From NCBI GenBank assembly GCA_958346935.1, contig CATVTM010000045.1, positions 1 to 16,987 on the forward strand: a stretch of 16,987 nt of DNA, given 5' to 3'. Positions 14,194 to 16,987 of this stretch are shown here, in pieces. The translations under genes and the position numbers were made by a program. Positions within the stretch are counted from its first letter, which is position 1; each line of letters opens with the position of its first letter. This DNA is from an uncultured Collinsella sp. Lineage in GTDB: Bacteria > Actinomycetota > Coriobacteriia > Coriobacteriales > Coriobacteriaceae. The notes beneath the pieces were generated by a model. It searched no databases. It saw only the letters and a list, made by a program, of their open reading frames with translations, and had not been told where the DNA came from.

Positions 14194-14559
14194 ATGAGCA
14201 GCCACGCTGATGAAACAAAGACTGGCATCGAGGCCACCGAGCCGATCGTCCCCACCACCTGCTCGCCCGAGGACCTTCCCGACGAGGAGCTGTTGTACGA
14301 CCTTGCCGACCTGTTCAAGGTCTTCAGCGACACCACGCGCATCAAGATTCTCTATGCCCTCATGGGCCGCGAGCTCTGCGTGGCCGACATCGCCGAAGCG
14401 ACCGCAACCTCGCAGTCTGCGGTGTCGCACCAGCTGCGCACGCTTAAGCAGTCGCACCTGGTCAAGTTCCGCCGCGACGGCCGCAACATTCTCTACTCGC
14501 TCGCCGACGATCACGTCTACACCATGCTTAACCAGGGCATGAGCCATATCTGCGAATAG
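14194..14559 (+). CDS. SmtB/CzrA-like metal-sensing repressor (ArsR family)
   Basis: The 121-residue winged-helix repressor releases DNA when it binds metal. The recognition region is SQSAVSHQLRTLKQSHLV (73-90), followed by the wing at FRRDGRNILYSL. The C-terminal helix carries D105, H107, H118 and E121, matching by spacing the alpha-5 zinc ligands of SmtB (D104, H106, H117, E120). ELCVAD (60-65) keeps one Cys (C62), as in SmtB, but lacks the second Cys of the CadC Cys-x-Cys pair. This favours zinc or cobalt over cadmium or lead as the signal. Extra Cys residues at 23 and 120 are present. Its own promoter carries two matching operators, so it should be autoregulated. The HMA gene follows after 63 bases. 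Confidence 0.9.
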   Translation: MSSHADETKTGIEATEPIVPTTCSPEDLPDEELLYDLADLFKVFSDTTRIKILYALMGRELCVADIAEATATSQSAVSHQLRTLKQSHLVKFRRDGRNILYSLADDHVYTMLNQGMSHICE

Positions 14560-14579
14560 CAATCAACCACGGTATCAGC

Positions 14580-14599
14580 GCGGTCGGCACCCAGACCGC
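14580..14599 (+). other. Small hairpin between arsR and the HMA gene
   Basis: GCGGTC (14580-14585) pairs with GACCGC (14594-14599) around an eight-base loop. No T-run follows. It may adjust relative expression or mRNA stability within the operon. Confidence 0.4.
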
Positions 14600-14622
14600 T
14601 AACACAGGGAAAGGAACCCACC

Positions 14623-14841
14623 ATGAAAAAGCAGTTCAAGCTCGACGAGATCGATTGCGCAAACTGCGCGCGTGAACTTCAGGACGAGCTGGCTAAGCTC
14701 GATGGCGTCAAGTCCGTTTCGGTCAACTTTATGACCCAGAAGCTGACGCTCGAGGCAGACGACGCCGAGTTCGACGAGGTCCTGGACCGCGTCGTTGAGT
14801 TCACCGCCGACGCCGAGCCGGACTGCGAGATCATTCTCTAA
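14623..14841 (+). CDS. Free-standing HMA-domain metal-binding protein
   Basis: The 72-residue protein is a single heavy-metal-associated domain (ferredoxin-like fold) of the type normally fused to the N-terminus of CadA/ZntA or found in copper chaperones. The site is IDCANCAREL with Cys at 12 and 15, followed by GVKSVSVNFMTQKLTLEAD as the next two strands. The acidic tail (ADAEPDCEIIL) adds another Cys and carboxylates, a feature of Zn/Cd-binding HMA domains. The ATPase encoded next lacks any HMA domain, so this protein probably supplies it in trans. AAAGGAA (14610-14616) precedes the ATG. It follows arsR in the same unit; a separate operator stands between it and the ATPase. Confidence 0.9.
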   Translation: MKKQFKLDEIDCANCARELQDELAKLDGVKSVSVNFMTQKLTLEADDAEFDEVLDRVVEFTADAEPDCEIIL

Positions 14842-14862
14842 CCCGCGCATACGTTGACCTGT

Positions 14863-14886
14863 AAGGCCGTGCTTGCCGCGGCCTTT
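14863..14886 (+). terminator. Weak hairpin between the HMA and ATPase genes
   Basis: AAGGCC (14863-14868) pairs with GGCCTT (14880-14885) around 11 bases, followed by only T-G-C-T. It could attenuate arsR-HMA transcription before the ATPase's own control region. It is not a convincing full terminator. Confidence 0.35.
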
Positions 14887-14917
14887 GCTCGCGAAATTAT
14901 ATGAGCAAGTGTTCATA
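14873..14917 (+). promoter_or_regulatory. Promoter and third SmtB-type operator before the ATPase gene
   Basis: TATGAGCA-AG-TGTTCATA (14900-14917) is an 8-2-8 palindrome with one mismatch and is closely related to the arsR operators. A -35-like TTGCCG (14873-14878) and a -10-like TTATAT (14897-14902) are 18 bases apart, and the operator overlaps the -10. The ATPase therefore probably has its own metal-induced promoter in addition to read-through. Confidence 0.7.
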
Positions 14918-14940
14918 CACTCAAATGGGAGGTTTGAATC

Positions 14941-16893
14941 ATGGCAGCCGCCGATCCCAAAAAGAAAAAGAAGAAGCGCAAGAAGAAAGAGTCCCTTGAG
15001 CACAAGCGCAACCGCATCCTGGTAGCACTGGGCATTTTTGCCGTTGTTTATGCCCTCGACGAGCTCGGCGCCTTCACTATCGCATTTGGGGAGCCCGGCA
15101 ACATCTACGCCAGCTTCGCGCTGTTCCTCGTGCCGTTTTTGATTGCCGGCTACGACGTACTGCAAAAGGCATTCAATAACATCCGCCGCGGCAAGGCCTT
15201 CGACGAGAGTTTCCTTATGGCAGTCGCGACCATCGGCGCGTTTGCCATGGTGCTCTTCCCCGATACCGACCCGCACATGGCCGAAGGCGCCGCCGTCATG
15301 CTGTTCTACCAGGTCGGCGAGCTGTTCCAGGCATACGCCGTGGGCAAGAGCCGCAAGTCGATCAGTGCCATGATGGACATCGCGCCCGACTACGCTAACG
15401 TCGAGCAGCCCGACGGCACGCTCGAGCAAGTCTTCCCCGATGACATCGCCGTCGGCACCGTCATCGTCGTCAAGCCTGGCGAGCGCGTGCCCATCGACGG
15501 CATCATCGTCGAAGGCGAGACACAGCTCGATACCGCCGCCCTTACCGGCGAGTCGGTCCCCCGCCCGGCCAAAACCGGAGACGATATCATCAGCGGTTGC
15601 ATCAACATGACGGGCCTCATCCACGTGCGCACTACCAAGCCCTTTGGCGAGTCCACCGTCGCGCGTGTCCTGGAGCTCGTGGAGAATGCCAGCGAAAAGA
15701 AGGCGCGAACCGAGAACTTCATCACGCGCTTTGCCCGCGTCTACACCCCCGCCGTCACTGGCGCTGCCGCGATACTCGCGCTTGGCGGCGGCCTGGTCAC
15801 CGGCGCCTGGTCCGACTGGATCCTGCGCGGCCTGACCTTCCTGGTCGTCAGCTGCCCGTGCGCCCTCGTGATCAGCGTACCGTTGAGTTTCTTTGGCGGC
15901 ATCGGCGGCGCGTCCAAGCTGGGCGTTCTCATCAAGGGCTCCAACTACCTCGAGACGCTCGCCGACGTGGACACCATCGTCTTCGACAAAACGGGCACCC
16001 TCACCAACGGCACGTTCTCAGTCGTCGCGGTGCACCCCGAGGCTGGCTATACCGAGCAGTCGCTGCTCGAAGTCGCAGCCCTTGCTGAGTCGTTCTCCGA
16101 TCACCCCATCGCGCAGTCCGTGCGCGACGCCTACCAGGGCGAGGTCGACCCCAAGCGCGTGAGCGACTCCGCCAACGACGCGGGCCACGGCGTGACGGCA
16201 ACCATCGACGGCAAGCACGTCGTCGTTGGCAACGCCAAGATGCTCGCCGCGGCCGGCGTTGAAGCACCGGACTGTGAGGTTGTCGGCACGATCCTCCACG
16301 TGCTCGTTGACGGCGTGTACGCCGGCCACATCGTGATTGCAGACACCGTTAAGGCCGATGCGGAGCAAACGATTCGCGACCTGCATGCCGCCGGTATCAA
16401 CCGCACCGTCATGCTCACGGGCGACCGCGAGGAAGTGGCTGCTGCGGTGGCCAAGCAGCTCTGCCTCGACGAGTTCCACGCGCAGCTACTGCCGGGCGAC
16501 AAGGTCGAGCGCGTTGAAGCGCTGCTCGCGGCCGAAAGTGGCAAGGGAAAGCTCGCCTTTGTCGGCGACGGCATCAACGACGCGCCTGTGCTTACGCGCG
16601 CCGATGTGGGCATTGCCATGGGCGCCATGGGCTCGGACGCCGCAATCGAGGCCGCCGACGTGGTGCTCATGGACGACAAACCGTCCAACATCTCCCGCGC
16701 TATTCGCGTGGCGCGCAAGACCATGACGATTGTTTGGCAGAACATCATCTTTGCGCTGGGGATTAAACTGCTGATCCTTGTGCTGGCAGCGCTGGGCATC
16801 GCCAACATGTGGCTTGCCGTCTTTGGCGACGTGGGCGTGGCGATCATCGCCATCCTGAACGCCATGCGCGCGATGGGTGTCAAGAACCTGTAG
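14941..16893 (+). CDS. P1B-2-type Zn2+/Cd2+/Pb2+-exporting ATPase
   Basis: The 650-residue membrane ATPase pumps divalent soft metals out of the cell. The N-terminus has no HMA domain; instead a lysine-rich stretch (7-16) precedes TM1. Landmarks are TGES (202-205) in the actuator, CPC (305-307) in the transport helix, the phosphorylated D349 in DKTGTLT, the HP motif (388-389), MLTGDRE (491-497) and VGDGINDAP (541-549). K609 in the seventh membrane segment and D630 in FGDVG of the eighth are the class P1B-2 signature for Zn/Cd/Pb. The loop and C-terminus have the usual lengths. GGGAGG (14927-14932) sets the start. It works with the HMA protein and SmtB-like repressor encoded just upstream. zntA or cadA would both be fair names. 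Confidence 0.93.
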   Translation: MAAADPKKKKKKRKKKESLEHKRNRILVALGIFAVVYALDELGAFTIAFGEPGNIYASFALFLVPFLIAGYDVLQKAFNNIRRGKAFDESFLMAVATIGAFAMVLFPDTDPHMAEGAAVMLFYQVGELFQAYAVGKSRKSISAMMDIAPDYANVEQPDGTLEQVFPDDIAVGTVIVVKPGERVPIDGIIVEGETQLDTAALTGESVPRPAKTGDDIISGCINMTGLIHVRTTKPFGESTVARVLELVENASEKKARTENFITRFARVYTPAVTGAAAILALGGGLVTGAWSDWILRGLTFLVVSCPCALVISVPLSFFGGIGGASKLGVLIKGSNYLETLADVDTIVFDKTGTLTNGTFSVVAVHPEAGYTEQSLLEVAALAESFSDHPIAQSVRDAYQGEVDPKRVSDSANDAGHGVTATIDGKHVVVGNAKMLAAAGVEAPDCEVVGTILHVLVDGVYAGHIVIADTVKADAEQTIRDLHAAGINRTVMLTGDREEVAAAVAKQLCLDEFHAQLLPGDKVERVEALLAAESGKGKLAFVGDGINDAPVLTRADVGIAMGAMGSDAAIEAADVVLMDDKPSNISRAIRVARKTMTIVWQNIIFALGIKLLILVLAALGIANMWLAVFGDVGVAIIAILNAMRAMGVKNL

Positions 16894-16903
16894 CGCCTGT
16901 GGT

Positions 16904-16934
16904 CCCTCCGGCCGGGGCCGGGGGGTGGGTTTTT
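16904..16934 (+). terminator. Probable terminator after the ATPase, in poor-quality sequence
   Basis: CCCTCCGGCC (16904-16913) can pair with the G-rich arm ending near 16925, followed by a T-run at 16930-16934. A second perfect complement, GGCCGGAGGG, appears at 16967-16976. Long runs of G and C to the window end suggest assembly or sequencing error, so the true shape of the terminator is unsure. Confidence 0.55.
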
Positions 16935-16987
16935 AAAACAGGAGACCCAAATAACTCCCCCCCGCGGGCCGGAGGGGGGGGGTCAGC

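Overview
The window looks like chromosomal DNA from a high-GC, low-complexity-gut type actinobacterium. My best guess is the class Coriobacteriia, genus Collinsella or a close relative. This rests on GC-rich codon use, AAGGAG-type ribosome sites, the character of the serC, serA and histidine-phosphatase genes, and two AbiEi/DUF559-like nuclease genes of a kind I associate with that genus. It is a judgement from memory, not a search result. I see no rRNA, tRNA, CRISPR array, transposase or phage structural gene.

Layout. 1-538: a short gene resembling a Phd-type antitoxin that has lost its middle, with a palindrome over its start. 539-2975: serC then serA (serine synthesis from 3-phosphoglycerate), closed by a strong terminator. 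2976-4298: an island with a 42-bp inverted repeat pair and a leftward nuclease-like gene (A). 4453-6488: an M20 metallopeptidase and a short DUF1015-like protein, closed by a terminator. 6531-8528: leftward genes for two tandem histidine phosphatases and a nitroreductase, the last with a DtxR/IdeR-type iron box just upstream. 8746-9879: a DUF308 membrane protein and a YaiI/YqxD (UPF0178) protein with abutting genes, then a terminator. 9913-11094: a leftward metal exporter (ArsP_2-like) with a His-rich loop. 11266-12234: a DEDDh exonuclease. 12235-14118: a second nuclease-like gene (B), AT-richer than its surroundings, followed by another inverted repeat pair. 14119-16893: a zinc/cadmium resistance operon of an SmtB-like repressor, a free HMA metal-binding protein and a P1B-2 ATPase. 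The last ~90 bases look like a terminator in poor-quality contig-end sequence.

How it fits together. The right end is a self-contained metal-efflux circuit: repressor operators lie on a near-consensus promoter before arsR and again before the ATPase. Together with the exporter and the iron box, this gives three metal-linked units in one window. The serC-serA pair and the DUF1015-like gene recall a gene neighbourhood common in anaerobes, here split by the nuclease island and the peptidase.

The least explained material is the two nuclease-like genes. They are distant paralogues, both lack a clear Shine-Dalgarno sequence, and each is followed on its 3' side by a long imperfect inverted repeat. 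I cannot tell whether this is a nuclease-plus-structured-RNA or DNA system, an AbiEi-like toxin/antitoxin relic, or a mobile cassette. It is the part of the window I would check first.
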